Notes: generated by a model not told the origin, from the letters alone. A stretch of 64,000 nt of DNA from Vannielia litorea (GCF_019801175.1 NZ_JAHVJR010000001.1:1612001-1676000); one strand, 5' to 3'; shown: positions 7,691 through 16,044, numbered from the stretch's first letter. Translations and numbers: made by a program.

Positions 7691-9858
7691 CAGTTCGCCC
7701 CTCCAGTGATAGACATCCAAGTGACGAGCACCACGATTCCGAGCACCATCGCCGCCGCATAGGCGAAGATGTAGCCGGACTGCGCCCGGCCCGCGAGCCG
7801 GGTGAAGAACGGGATGATCCCCATCGCCAAGCCGTTGATCCCACCATCGATGGTCGCCGTGTCGCCCTTCTTCCAAAGGAAGTTGCCAAGGCTCTTGGCA
7901 GGCCGGACGAAGACCGCGTCATAGATCTCGTCAAAGTACCACTTGTTCAGCAGGAACTGGTAGAGAATGGGTTGGTTCTCGGCCAGTTGCTTGGGCGTTT
8001 CGGGGCGGCGGATGTAGAAAACCCAAGCCAGGCCGAGACCGAAGAGCATGGCGAGGAAGGGCGAGAGCTTGACCCACTTGGGCACGTTGTGCGCGTCGTC
8101 CAGCACGGTGTTTTCCGGCCCGAAGTAGAGCGCGCCGTCACCGGGGTTGCCACCGAAGGCCGCGTGGTGCTCGCCGTCCATCGCATGATCGGTCACGACA
8201 ACTTCCACGTCTTCGGGGCTGGTCGCCATCTCGGTGCCGTGCTCCTCGCCCGCGGCCTCTTCTTCGTGGTCCCCGTCCGCAGCCTCTTCGCCGTGGCCTT
8301 CCTCCGCATGGACCTCACCGGCCAGCGGGATGCCGTAGAACCTGGCAACCTGATCGGTGTGCCCAAAAAAGCTGCTCATCCAGATCATGCCTGCGAACAC
8401 CGCGCCGAGCGCCAGTACACCGAGCGGGATCAGCATGGTCATAGGGCTCTCATGCGCGTGCTCATGGGTGTGCTTGTCACCCCGCGGTGCGCCGAAGAAC
8501 GTCAGGAAAATGAGCCGCCAAGAGTAGAAGCTGGTCATGGCTGCGGCGATCACAAGCAGCCAGAAGCCAAGTTGGCCTGCAGGTGTGCCCGCCGCAAAGG
8601 CGCTCTCGATGATTGCGTCCTTCGAGAGGAACCCTGCAAAGCCGATGTAGGTGAGCGGAATGCCCACGCCGGTAATCGCCAGCGTCCCGATCATCATCGC
8701 CCAGAAGGTGATCGGCAGCTTGTCCTTCAGCCCGCCATAGTTCCGCATGTCCTGTTCGTGGTGCATTCCATGGATGACCGAGCCGGCACCGAGGAACAGC
8801 ATCGCCTTGAAGAAGGCGTGGGTGAAGAGGTGGAACATCGCGGCGGAATACATGCCCACACCCGCGGCCACGAACATGTAGCCGAGCTGCGAACACGTCG
8901 AATAGGCGATCACGCGTTTGATGTCGTTCTGCACGAGGCCGACCGTGGCCGCGAAGAAGGCGGTGAAGGCACCGATGTAGACGATGAAGGTGGCCGCCGT
9001 GGGCGCAAATTCGTAAAGCGGCGACATCCGGCAGACGAGGAACACCCCCGCCGTCACCATGGTTGCCGCGTGGATCAGGGCCGACACTGGGGTCGGGCCT
9101 TCCATCGCGTCCGGCAGCCAGGTGTGCAGGAAGAGCTGGGCCGATTTGCCCATCGCGCCCACGAAAAGCAGGAAGCCCAGCAGGTTGGCTGCGTTCCACT
9201 CTGTCCAGAGGAAGGTGATGTTGGTCTCGGCCAGCTCAGGCGCGGAGGCGAAGATCACATCGAAGTCGATGCTGTCGGTCAGGAAGAAGAGGCCGAAGAT
9301 GCCGAGCGCAAAGCCGAAATCGCCCACCCGGTTAACCACGAAGGCCTTGATCGACGCCGCACCGGCAGAGGGCTTCCGGATGTAGAAGCCGATCAGAAGG
9401 TAGGAGGCCACGCCGACGCCTTCCCAGCCGAAGAACATCTGCACGAGGTTGTCGGCCGTCACGAGGCTGAGCATCGCGAAGGTGAAGAACGACAGGTAGG
9501 CGAAGAAGCGCGGGCGATAGCTCTCGCCATCGCGGAAGTGCTCGTCATGCGCCATGTAGCCGAAGGAATAAAGGTGCACGAGGCTGGAGACCGTGGTGAC
9601 CACGATCAGCATGATCGCGGTGAGTCGGTCGAGCCGGATCGCCCAATCAGTGGAGAGTGAGCCGCTCTCAATCCACCGCATGATAGTAATTTGCTCGGTC
9701 TGCCCATCGAAGCTGAAGAAGACGATCCAACTCAGGATCGCCGAGAGAAACAGCAGCCCGGTGGCAATGACCATGCCCGCCTTCTCGCCGACGATCCGCC
9801 AGCCGAAGCCGCAGATGATGGCACCGAGAAGTGGCGCGAAGAGGATGATGGTTTCCAT
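7690..9858 (-). CDS. nuoL: NADH-quinone oxidoreductase subunit L
   Basis: Largest antiporter-like subunit of complex I, 722 residues, which also carries the long lateral helix along the membrane arm. Typical motifs are FFGWEGVGVASYLLIGF, GKSAQLFLHTWLPDAMEGP and QNDIKRVIAYSTCSQLGYM. A hydrophilic loop in the C-terminal third, roughly residues 470-590, is unusually rich in His, Glu and Asp (for example HTHEHAHE, then a run of EEGHGEE and DGDHEEE repeats) and makes the protein longer than E. coli NuoL (613 aa). The gene sits 6 bases after nuoK and its TGA overlaps the nuoM start. Confidence 0.97.
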   Translation of the reverse strand: METIILFAPLLGAIICGFGWRIVGEKAGMVIATGLLFLSAILSWIVFFSFDGQTEQITIMRWIESGSLSTDWAIRLDRLTAIMLIVVTTVSSLVHLYSFGYMAHDEHFRDGESYRPRFFAYLSFFTFAMLSLVTADNLVQMFFGWEGVGVASYLLIGFYIRKPSAGAASIKAFVVNRVGDFGFALGIFGLFFLTDSIDFDVIFASAPELAETNITFLWTEWNAANLLGFLLFVGAMGKSAQLFLHTWLPDAMEGPTPVSALIHAATMVTAGVFLVCRMSPLYEFAPTAATFIVYIGAFTAFFAATVGLVQNDIKRVIAYSTCSQLGYMFVAAGVGMYSAAMFHLFTHAFFKAMLFLGAGSVIHGMHHEQDMRNYGGLKDKLPITFWAMMIGTLAITGVGIPLTYIGFAGFLSKDAIIESAFAAGTPAGQLGFWLLVIAAAMTSFYSWRLIFLTFFGAPRGDKHTHEHAHESPMTMLIPLGVLALGAVFAGMIWMSSFFGHTDQVARFYGIPLAGEVHAEEGHGEEAADGDHEEEAAGEEHGTEMATSPEDVEVVVTDHAMDGEHHAAFGGNPGDGALYFGPENTVLDDAHNVPKWVKLSPFLAMLFGLGLAWVFYIRRPETPKQLAENQPILYQFLLNKWYFDEIYDAVFVRPAKSLGNFLWKKGDTATIDGGINGLAMGIIPFFTRLAGRAQSGYIFAYAAAMVLGIVVLVTWMSITGGAN

Positions 9859-9864
9859 GGCCCC

Positions 9865-10170
9865 TTACCCCTTCATGTTGTTGACATCTTCCACCGCGAT
9901 CGTGCCACGGTTGCGGAAGAAGCAGACAAGGATGGCGAGGCCGATGGCGGCCTCTGCGGCGGCGACCGTCAGCACGAAGAGGGTGAAGACCTGCCCCGTG
10001 AGGTCGCCCAAAAAGGCGGAGAAGGCGACGAGGTTGATGTTGACTGCCAGCAGCATCAGCTCGATCGACATCAGGATGATGATCACGTTCTTCCGGTTGA
10101 GGAAGATCCCGAAGATCCCGATGACGAAGAGCGCGGCGGCCACCGTCAGGTAATGTTCAAGTCCGACCAT
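9865..10170 (-). CDS. nuoK: NADH-quinone oxidoreductase subunit K
   Basis: Three-helix, 101-residue membrane subunit of complex I (ND4L homologue). It starts MVGLEHYLTVAAALF; the conserved membrane glutamate lies in MSIELMLLAVNINLVAF (helix 2), and the third helix contains the second conserved acidic region, AAAEAAIGLAI. The Shine-Dalgarno GAGGGACCAG precedes the ATG. It follows a 50-residue membrane peptide gene rather than nuoJ directly, with a 22-base gap. Confidence 0.96.
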   Translation of the reverse strand: MVGLEHYLTVAAALFVIGIFGIFLNRKNVIIILMSIELMLLAVNINLVAFSAFLGDLTGQVFTLFVLTVAAAEAAIGLAILVCFFRNRGTIAVEDVNNMKG

Positions 10171-10192
10171 CTGGTCCCTCGTTTCTTCTCTT

Positions 10193-10345
10193 TCAGACTT
10201 CCGGCGTGGCCAGCACGGCCCGTCGGTTACGCCAGCGCCGCCAGAGGCGCAATGCGCCGATACCCAGCACCGCTTTCAGCACCCAGAGCGCGGCCAGCCC
10301 GCCAAGCCCGATGCTGGCAAAGATCATCTCTGCAAGATCCACCAT
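10193..10345 (-). CDS. 50-residue single-helix membrane peptide between nuoJ and nuoK
   Basis: A short gene translated by hand: 50 residues, one hydrophobic helix at about residues 7-31 (FASIGLGGLAALWVLKAVLG) followed by a strongly basic cytoplasmic-type segment, RLWRRWRNRRAV. Its ATG directly abuts the nuoJ stop (TGAATG), so ribosomes finishing nuoJ could restart on it. It fills the whole nuoJ-nuoK gap, which would otherwise be 175 bases in a very compact operon. I do not recognise the family. The placement suggests an accessory or assembly peptide of the membrane arm, but that is inference. Confidence 0.6.
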   Translation of the reverse strand: MVDLAEMIFASIGLGGLAALWVLKAVLGIGALRLWRRWRNRRAVLATPEV

Positions 10346-10960
10346 TCAAAGACCCTGCCCCGGCTTCACATCGACCACTTCCATCGCCTTGGCCGGATCA
10401 CGGTACATCTGCGCGAGCACGTCCTGCCGCTTGACGTCGGTCCGGTGGCGCAGGGTCAGAACGATGGCCCCAATCATGGCGACCAGAAGGATCAGGCCAG
10501 CGACTTGGAAGAGCAGAAAGTACTGGTCATAGATGACCATGCCCAGCAGGCCGGTGTTCGGGTCGTTGGTGGGGGTGATCTCGCCGAGGCTGCCTGCCAC
10601 GGCTACACCATCCGCGGCGCTCCAAGCGCCGTAGATCATTCCCAATTCCATCAGCAGCACCACGCCGATTACGGCGGCCAATGGCACGTATTTGGCCATC
10701 TCACCCCGCAGCTCGGCGAAGTCGACATCGAGCATCATCACGACGAAGAGGAAGAGCACCGCGACGGCGCCCACGTAGACGATGACCAGAAGCATCGCCA
10801 CGAACTCGGCGCCGAGCAGAACGAAGAGCCCGGCAGCAGAGAGAAAGGAAAGGATCAGCCAGAGCACCGAGTGCACCGGATTGCGGCTGACCACCACGAA
10901 GAAACCCGCCACCACCACGATGAACGCGGCCACGTAAAAGGCGAAGTCGGCAACCGTCAT
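10346..10960 (-). CDS. nuoJ: NADH-quinone oxidoreductase subunit J
   Basis: ND6 homologue, 204 residues, five helices. From the ATG at 10960 it reads MTVADFAFYVAAFIVV, then RNPVHSVLWLILSFLSAAG and the pi-bulge helix region FVAMLLVIVYVGAVAVLFLF, all diagnostic. An in-frame extension of 87 codons upstream overlaps the preceding gene and is not NuoJ-like. The ATG overlaps the upstream TGA (ATGA) and the stop abuts the next ATG. The C-terminal tail after the last helix is charged (LRHRTDVKRQDVLAQ). Confidence 0.96.
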   Translation of the reverse strand: MTVADFAFYVAAFIVVVAGFFVVVSRNPVHSVLWLILSFLSAAGLFVLLGAEFVAMLLVIVYVGAVAVLFLFVVMMLDVDFAELRGEMAKYVPLAAVIGVVLLMELGMIYGAWSAADGVAVAGSLGEITPTNDPNTGLLGMVIYDQYFLLFQVAGLILLVAMIGAIVLTLRHRTDVKRQDVLAQMYRDPAKAMEVVDVKPGQGL

Positions 10961-11367
10961 GCGCCCTCTCCCTTGGATTTCTGAATTTCGGCCTGCGCCA
11001 GCTCCATGGCTTTGGTCATCGCCGGAACGCCGCCGAACATGCTCATCATGGCGATGACCTCGGCCACCTCCTGCGGGGTGGCCCCGGCCTCCAGCGCGTG
11101 CCGTACGGTAAGCGTGATCTGGTCTTCGGCCTGCGCGCCCAGCACCGTGAGGGCAGCCAGCGTCACCAGCAGACGGGTCCGCGCGTCCAGCCCCTCGGGG
11201 TTGAACGTCTTGCCCATCCACATCTCCATCATGTCCTTGGGCATGGTGGGCATGAAGTCCCCCATCCCGGGCATCTTGAAGGAGGCGAGGTCAGGGTTGA
11301 TGGATTTGGCCATCTCCTGCCCCTGCTCCATGAGCTGCTGGAAGAGTTTGGTGAAATCAGCGGTCAT
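10957..11367 (-). CDS. carboxymuconolactone decarboxylase (CMD/AhpD-like) family protein
   Basis: A 136-residue soluble protein with a CMD/AhpD-type core from about residue 58 on: LDARTRLLVTLAALTVLGA, then a histidine in TLTVRHALEAGATPQEVAEV and MSMFGGVPAMTKAM. The CxxC pair of AhpD-type peroxidase reductases is missing, so a disulfide-reductase role is unlikely. The N-terminal 55 residues are Met-rich and look like an added segment (MPGMGDFMPTMPKDMMEMW). It lies between nuoI and nuoJ with ATGA overlaps on both sides, so it is made with complex I. Its function there is unknown to me. Confidence 0.8.
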   Translation of the reverse strand: MTADFTKLFQQLMEQGQEMAKSINPDLASFKMPGMGDFMPTMPKDMMEMWMGKTFNPEGLDARTRLLVTLAALTVLGAQAEDQITLTVRHALEAGATPQEVAEVIAMMSMFGGVPAMTKAMELAQAEIQKSKGEGA

Positions 11368-11858
11368 CGGTAGGGCGCATCCAACTCGAGGTTGCGGGCG
11401 ATCTCGGCTTCCCAGCGCTCGCCGTTCGCCAGCAGCTTTTCCTTGTCGTAGAAAAGTTCTTCGCGGGTCTCAGTGGCGAACTCAAAGTTGGGGCCTTCGA
11501 CGATGGCATCCACCGGGCAGGCTTCTTGGCAGAAACCGCAGTAGATGCACTTGGTCATGTCGATGTCGTAGCGTGTTGTCCGGCGCGAGCCGTCTTCACG
11601 CGGTTCGGCATCAATCGTGATGGCCTGAGCCGGGCAGATCGCCTCGCAGAGTTTGCAGGCGATGCAGCGCTCTTCCCCGTTCGGATAACGCCGGAGCGCG
11701 TGCTCGCCGCGGAAGCGCGGGCTGAGTGGCCCCTTCTCATGCGGGTAGTTCAGCGTGGCCTTTGGAGCGAAGAAGTATTTCAGACCAAGCTTGAAGCCTG
11801 CAATCCAATCGGACAGCAGGAAGTACTTGGTCGCGCGGTTCCAGTCGATCTGGGTCAT
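11364..11858 (-). CDS. nuoI: NADH-quinone oxidoreductase subunit I
   Basis: Ferredoxin-like subunit at the base of the peripheral arm, 164 residues, holding clusters N6a and N6b. The two [4Fe-4S] motifs are complete: Cys65, 68, 71, 75 (CIACKLCEAICP) and Cys104, 107, 110, 114 (CIYCGFCQEACP). The N-terminal amphipathic helix (residues 8-35) precedes them. The TGA overlaps the ATG of the CMD-like gene. The upstream gene is 10 bases away. Confidence 0.97.
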   Translation of the reverse strand: MTQIDWNRATKYFLLSDWIAGFKLGLKYFFAPKATLNYPHEKGPLSPRFRGEHALRRYPNGEERCIACKLCEAICPAQAITIDAEPREDGSRRTTRYDIDMTKCIYCGFCQEACPVDAIVEGPNFEFATETREELFYDKEKLLANGERWEAEIARNLELDAPYR

Positions 11859-11868
11859 ATGGGTCTCG

Positions 11869-12318
11869 TCATCCCCGCAGGTTGAAATCGCTGCGCATCT
11901 TGGGCGCGTTCTTCATCTTCTCTTCCTGCTCCTTCATCTCGGCGAAGGGGTCGACCCCGCGCAGCGAGCAATGAAGGGCATGCAGGACGCCGGTGAAATC
12001 ATCGACGCTCACAAGCGCGGGCGTTTTGACCTTTTGTGCAAGGTGGCTGAACCACTCGTTCACCACCCGCCCGGTCTTGGCCAGCTGCTCGCCTTCGAGG
12101 GCCGGCAAGTCATACCCCAGCCGCTCCTGCGCGAGCCAGTTGTTGACGACCATGCCAGTACTTTCGGGCGTGATTTGATCCCACTTGGGTTTGCTCTCGC
12201 CAAAGCTGCCGAGCATCACGGTCCGAAAGTCGCCCGCTTCCTTGTAGATCGTCTGATGCGGGGCCTCTTCCATCCAGGTGGCAATTACATCGGCCGGGGT
12301 CTGTTCACCTTCGCTCAT
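11869..12318 (-). CDS. hypothetical soluble protein between nuoH and nuoI
   Basis: A 149-residue acidic soluble protein that I do not recognise. It is predicted mostly helical, has no signal peptide, membrane segment or cofactor motif, and has a single Cys in HALHCSLRGVDPF. Notable segments are MVVNNWLAQERLGYD, RVVNEWFSHLAQ and a charged C-terminus (EMKEQEEKMKNAPKM). A strong GGGAGGATAAAGC Shine-Dalgarno overlaps the nuoH stop. Its place inside the operon, 3 bases after nuoH and 10 before nuoI, suggests a complex I accessory or assembly role; nothing in the sequence proves it. Confidence 0.65.
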   Translation of the reverse strand: MSEGEQTPADVIATWMEEAPHQTIYKEAGDFRTVMLGSFGESKPKWDQITPESTGMVVNNWLAQERLGYDLPALEGEQLAKTGRVVNEWFSHLAQKVKTPALVSVDDFTGVLHALHCSLRGVDPFAEMKEQEEKMKNAPKMRSDFNLRG

Positions 12319-12321
12319 GCT

Positions 12322-13362
12322 TTATCCTCCCATCGCAAACCGCGCCCAGAAGGCACCGAAAACTTCGAACTTGGCGAGGAAGGCGATGAGCACCACCCAA
12401 GCCAGCGAGAATGGCAAAAACACCTTCCAGCCGATCCGCATAAGCTGATCATAGCGGTAGCGCGGGGTGATCGCCTTGATCATCGAGAAGATGAAGAAGA
12501 AAAAGCACATCTTCAGCACCATCCAGAGGATGCCGTCGGGCAGCCCGGGGATGGGCGAGAGCCAGCCGCCGAAGAAGAGGAGCGTGACCAGCGCACACAT
12601 CAGCACCACCGCCACAAGCTCGCCGATCATGAAGAGCAGGAAGGGGGTGGAGGAGTATTCAACCTGATAGCCTGCCACCAACTCCGATTCCGCCTCTGGC
12701 AGATCGAAGGGCGGACGGTTGGTTTCGGCCAGTGCCGAGATGAAGAACAGGAAGACCATCGGGAAGTGCGGCAGCCAATACCAGCCGAGCGCGCCCCAGC
12801 CGGTATCTTGCGCAGCCACGATGGCCCCGAAGTTCATCGAGCCGGTGGAGATGATCACGCCGATAATGATGAGGCCGATGGAGACCTCGTAGGAGATCAT
12901 CTGCGCGGCAGAGCGGAGCGAGCCGAGGAAGGGATACTTCGAGTTCGAGGCCCAGCCGCCCATGATCACGCCATAAACCTCGAGCGATGAGACGGCGAAG
13001 ACGTAGAGAATGGCCACGTTGATATCGGCCAGCACCCAGCCGTCATTGAACGGGATCACGGCCCAGGCAATCAGCGCCATCACCAGGCTGACCATCGGCG
13101 CGAGGAAGAACACCGCCTTGTCGGCCCCGGCGGGCACCACGATCTCTTTCACGATGTATTTGCCGAAGTCAGCGAAGGACTGGAGCAAGCCGAAGACACC
13201 TACGATGTTGGGGCCTTTCCGCATCTGAACAGCCGCCCAGATCTTCCGGTCGGCGTACATCAGGAAGGCGAGCGCCACCATCAACGGGATCACCAGCAGC
13301 AGGATCTGCCCCACGGTCAGAAGGAAGATGCCGAAGCCGGTGTTGGTGAAGAATTCTGCCAT
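12322..13362 (-). CDS. nuoH: NADH-quinone oxidoreductase subunit H
   Basis: ND1 homologue, 346 residues, eight helices, forming the quinone chamber with NuoB and NuoD. Signatures include YADRKIWAAVQMRKGPN, SLEVYGVIMGGWASNSKYP, SALAETNRPPFDLPEAESE (the quinone-site acidic loop) and TPRYRYDQLMRIGWK near the C-terminus. It follows the lipoprotein gene by 14 bases and its stop overlaps the Shine-Dalgarno of the next gene. Confidence 0.97.
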   Translation of the reverse strand: MAEFFTNTGFGIFLLTVGQILLLVIPLMVALAFLMYADRKIWAAVQMRKGPNIVGVFGLLQSFADFGKYIVKEIVVPAGADKAVFFLAPMVSLVMALIAWAVIPFNDGWVLADINVAILYVFAVSSLEVYGVIMGGWASNSKYPFLGSLRSAAQMISYEVSIGLIIIGVIISTGSMNFGAIVAAQDTGWGALGWYWLPHFPMVFLFFISALAETNRPPFDLPEAESELVAGYQVEYSSTPFLLFMIGELVAVVLMCALVTLLFFGGWLSPIPGLPDGILWMVLKMCFFFFIFSMIKAITPRYRYDQLMRIGWKVFLPFSLAWVVLIAFLAKFEVFGAFWARFAMGG

Positions 13363-13376
13363 TCTGCCTTACGTCC

Positions 13377-13826
13377 TCAAACCGTGGGTATGCCCCGAGC
13401 CTTGCAATCCTCTACCGTCACTTCCGCGTCGATATTGGTCGGCCCGCTCGGGAGCGCTGGCGATATGGTGTAAACAGCATCCGCCCGCCAAAGGCCAGCC
13501 TCTTCGGCGACCCGGGTCCGGACATGCCGCACGAAACCATAGCCCCGGATCAGCGTGTATTGGGCGGCGGCGCAAAGCGCGTATTCCTCCACATCCACCT
13601 CGTCGCGGGCCCCTTCCATCTCCACGACAAAGCTGACGAGATCGCCATCGAGAAGGCGCGTATCGATACCCTTGTAACTCGGCTCGAAAGGCAGCGCGCG
13701 GCGGCTCACCACCTCTGGCAGCGCATCACCTTCGGGGTTGTCAAAGGCAATGCCATGCCCCTCGGGCGCCCGGGCGGAGCACCCGGCGACGAGAAGCGCC
13801 GCGACGAAGGGAAGTGCCGTGCGCAC
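13377..13826 (-). CDS. putative lipoprotein between nuoG and nuoH
   Basis: A 149-residue exported protein. From the GTG at 13826 it begins MRTALPFVAALLVAGCSA, a signal peptide with a lipobox (LVAGC, Cys16), so it should be lipid-anchored. The mature part contains SYKGIDTRLLDGDLVSFVVEM and RGYGFVRHVRTRVAEEAGLWRADAVYTI, with two further Cys near CAAAQ and EDCKARG. In-frame codons further upstream lie inside nuoG and lack a valid start near the stop; the GTG puts the start 6 bases beyond the nuoG stop. I do not recognise the family. Its position suggests co-expression with complex I rather than a proven role in it. Confidence 0.7.
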   Translation of the reverse strand: MRTALPFVAALLVAGCSARAPEGHGIAFDNPEGDALPEVVSRRALPFEPSYKGIDTRLLDGDLVSFVVEMEGARDEVDVEEYALCAAAQYTLIRGYGFVRHVRTRVAEEAGLWRADAVYTISPALPSGPTNIDAEVTVEDCKARGIPTV

Positions 13827-13831
13827 CCGGC

Positions 13832-15859
13832 TTACTCCGCCGCCAGCGGGGTTTCGCGCCGTGCCTTGGCGTTGGCGGAGAGCTCCGCCAGCACCTGGCT
13901 TGCACGGGCAATCGGGTTGGTGAGGTAGTGATCTTTGATCGCGGGCACAAAGTCGGCCGACCCGAGCTTGCCGGTGGCTTCGGGTTGCCAGTCGTTCTCC
14001 GGCACCTCGTCGATCCCCGCAAGATGCGGTGCTTCGCCCACCAGCGCCTGACGGAGCTGCGCGAGGCTGTCCCAAGGTTGGGCGTCGCCCTCCATCTGCG
14101 CCGAGGCGGCGCGCAGGATTGCCCAGTTTTCCTTGGCTTCACCCGGAGGGAAGCCCGCGCGGAAGGCCAGTTGCGGGCGGCCCTCGGTGTTGACGAAGAG
14201 GCCGTTCTCCTCGGTCCATGCAGCGGCGGGCAGGATCACATCTGCGCGGTGAGCACCTCTGTCACCGTGGCTGCCCTGATAAATCACGAAGGGCCCGTCG
14301 CCGACCTCGACCTCATCGGCACCGAGGTTCCAGATGACCTCGGCCCCTTCGATGGCCTTTTCCATGCCGCCATCGGTCACCGCACCCACATCCATCGCTC
14401 CCACACGGGAGGCAGCGGTGTGTAGGATCATCAGCTTGGCCTTGCGGGCCGTGGCAATCTCCATCGCCGCAGCCAGAACAGCCGCACCATCCGCCTCACG
14501 GATCGCGCCCTGCCCCACAATCACGATCCCCCGCTCGTCATCGCCCACCGGCTCACTCTTTGCCAGCTTGATGTGTTCGGTCAATGCCGACCGGTCCGCG
14601 CCGAAATTATGAGTATCATAGGTCAGATCAGCCATCGCGCCGATCACGCCGACCTGCGCACCCTTCAGCCATGCCTGGCGAATGCGCGCGTTCAAAACCG
14701 GCGCTTCACTGCGCGGGTTGCAACCGATCAGCAGGATGCCATTTGCCTCGTCGATGTCCTCAATGCGGGCCGTGCCAGCATAGCCGGAGCGGTTGCCGGC
14801 AGGCAGCTTAGCACCATCGGTGCGGCACTCGACGTTGCCACCTCGGCTCTCGACCAGCTGATTCAGCGCAAAGGCGGCCTCGACCGGGGCCAGATCCCCG
14901 ACAAGGCCAGCGATTTTTTTGCCCTTGGTCGCCTCGGCAACCTTGGTCAATGCCTCGCCCCATGTTGCGGGCCGAAGCTTGCCGTTTTCGCGGATGTAGG
15001 GCTTGTCGAGCCGCTGACGGCGCAGGCCATCCCAGACAAACCGCGACTTGTCGGAAAGCCACTCCTCGTTCACCCCGTCATGGTTGCGGGGCAGGATGCG
15101 CATGACTTCGCGACCTTTCACATCCACGCGAATGTTGGAGCCGAGCGCGTCCATCACGTCGATTGTTTCTGTCTTGGTCAGCTCCCACGGGCGGGCGGTG
15201 AAGGCATAAGGCTTGCTCACCAGCGCGCCCACCGGGCAGAGGTCGATGATGTTGCCCTGAAGCTCCGAGTCGAGGGTCTCACCAAGGTAGGAGGTGATCT
15301 CGGCATCCTCGCCGCGGCCGGTCTGGCCCATCTGGGTGATACCGGCCACCTCAGTGGTAAAGCGCACACAGCGGGTGCAACTGATGCAGCGGGTCATGTG
15401 AGTCTCGACCAGCGGGCCGAGATCGAGATCGTCCACCGCACGCTTGGGCTCACGGTAGCGGCTGAAGTCCACGCCGTAGGCCATGGCCTGATCTTGTAGG
15501 TCGCACTCGCCGCCCTGATCGCAGATCGGGCAATCCAGCGGGTGATTAATGAGCAAAAATTCCATCACCCCTTCGCGGGCCTTCTTCACCATCGGGGAGT
15601 TGGTCTTCACCACCGGCGGCTGGCCCTCCGGCCCCGGGCGCAGGTCTTTGACCTGCATGGCGCAGGAGGCGGCAGGCTTGGGCGGGCCTCCGACAACCTC
15701 CACAAGGCACATGCGGCAGTTGCCGGCAATGCTCAGGCGCTCGTGATAGCAGAAACGCGGCACCTCGATCCCGGCTTGCTCGCAAGCCTGGATGAGCGTC
15801 ATCGCGCCCTCTACCTCAATCTCCTGATCGTCGATGATGATCTTGCGCAGGTCGCTCAT
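13832..15859 (-). CDS. nuoG: NADH-quinone oxidoreductase subunit G
   Basis: Large iron-sulfur subunit of the NADH module, 675 residues. The N-terminal ferredoxin domain has the [2Fe-2S] cysteines 37, 48, 51, 66. The N5 ligands are His106, Cys110, Cys113 and Cys119 (HPLDCPICDQGGEC), and N4 begins with Cys158, 161, 164 (CISCTRC). The remainder is the molybdopterin-oxidoreductase-like domain, which binds no cofactor here, with LVGDLAPVEAAFALNQL and ILLIGCNPRSEAPVLNAR. The size is close to other alphaproteobacterial NuoG and shorter than E. coli NuoG (about 900 aa). The Shine-Dalgarno AGAGGG precedes the ATG. Confidence 0.97.
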   Translation of the reverse strand: MSDLRKIIIDDQEIEVEGAMTLIQACEQAGIEVPRFCYHERLSIAGNCRMCLVEVVGGPPKPAASCAMQVKDLRPGPEGQPPVVKTNSPMVKKAREGVMEFLLINHPLDCPICDQGGECDLQDQAMAYGVDFSRYREPKRAVDDLDLGPLVETHMTRCISCTRCVRFTTEVAGITQMGQTGRGEDAEITSYLGETLDSELQGNIIDLCPVGALVSKPYAFTARPWELTKTETIDVMDALGSNIRVDVKGREVMRILPRNHDGVNEEWLSDKSRFVWDGLRRQRLDKPYIRENGKLRPATWGEALTKVAEATKGKKIAGLVGDLAPVEAAFALNQLVESRGGNVECRTDGAKLPAGNRSGYAGTARIEDIDEANGILLIGCNPRSEAPVLNARIRQAWLKGAQVGVIGAMADLTYDTHNFGADRSALTEHIKLAKSEPVGDDERGIVIVGQGAIREADGAAVLAAAMEIATARKAKLMILHTAASRVGAMDVGAVTDGGMEKAIEGAEVIWNLGADEVEVGDGPFVIYQGSHGDRGAHRADVILPAAAWTEENGLFVNTEGRPQLAFRAGFPPGEAKENWAILRAASAQMEGDAQPWDSLAQLRQALVGEAPHLAGIDEVPENDWQPEATGKLGSADFVPAIKDHYLTNPIARASQVLAELSANAKARRETPLAAE

Positions 15860-15952
15860 GCGGGGCCCTCTTGGCTGCCCCGAACGGGCGCCTGCTGTGG
15901 GCCCCTGCCCCGCCGCGCCGCATCCGGGTGGTGCTGCGCTCTTTTAGGCTTG

Positions 15953-15984
15953 CGGGAGGGTGAGTTTCAACCCTCACGCTCCCG
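15953..15984 (-). other. imperfect stem-loop in the gap upstream of nuoG
   Basis: Within the 185-base gap before nuoG the arms CGGGAG and GTGAG (15953-15958, 15960-15964) pair with CTCAC and CTCCCG (15973-15977, 15979-15984), giving 6+5 pairs with one mismatch and an 8-base loop. Read in the operon direction it is preceded, not followed, by a T-run, so it is not a classical terminator of the upstream gene. It could be an RNA processing site or a stabilising 5' structure for the nuoG transcript. Confidence 0.3.
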
Positions 15985-16044
15985 AAAAATCCTTAACACT
16001 CGCCGCGCCTTATCGGCGCATTTGCGCAGTTGCGCGTGCGCCGC

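Noticed and set aside
6143..7762. Long plus-strand open frame opposite nuoM (539 codons)
   Set aside because: It is antisense to a certain complex I gene; its residue make-up (His/Glu/Asp/Arg-rich, no hydrophobic core) is typical of a GC-rich shadow frame.
7972..9660. Plus-strand open frame opposite nuoL (562 codons)
   Set aside because: Antisense shadow of nuoL with no recognisable motif and no ribosome-binding site.
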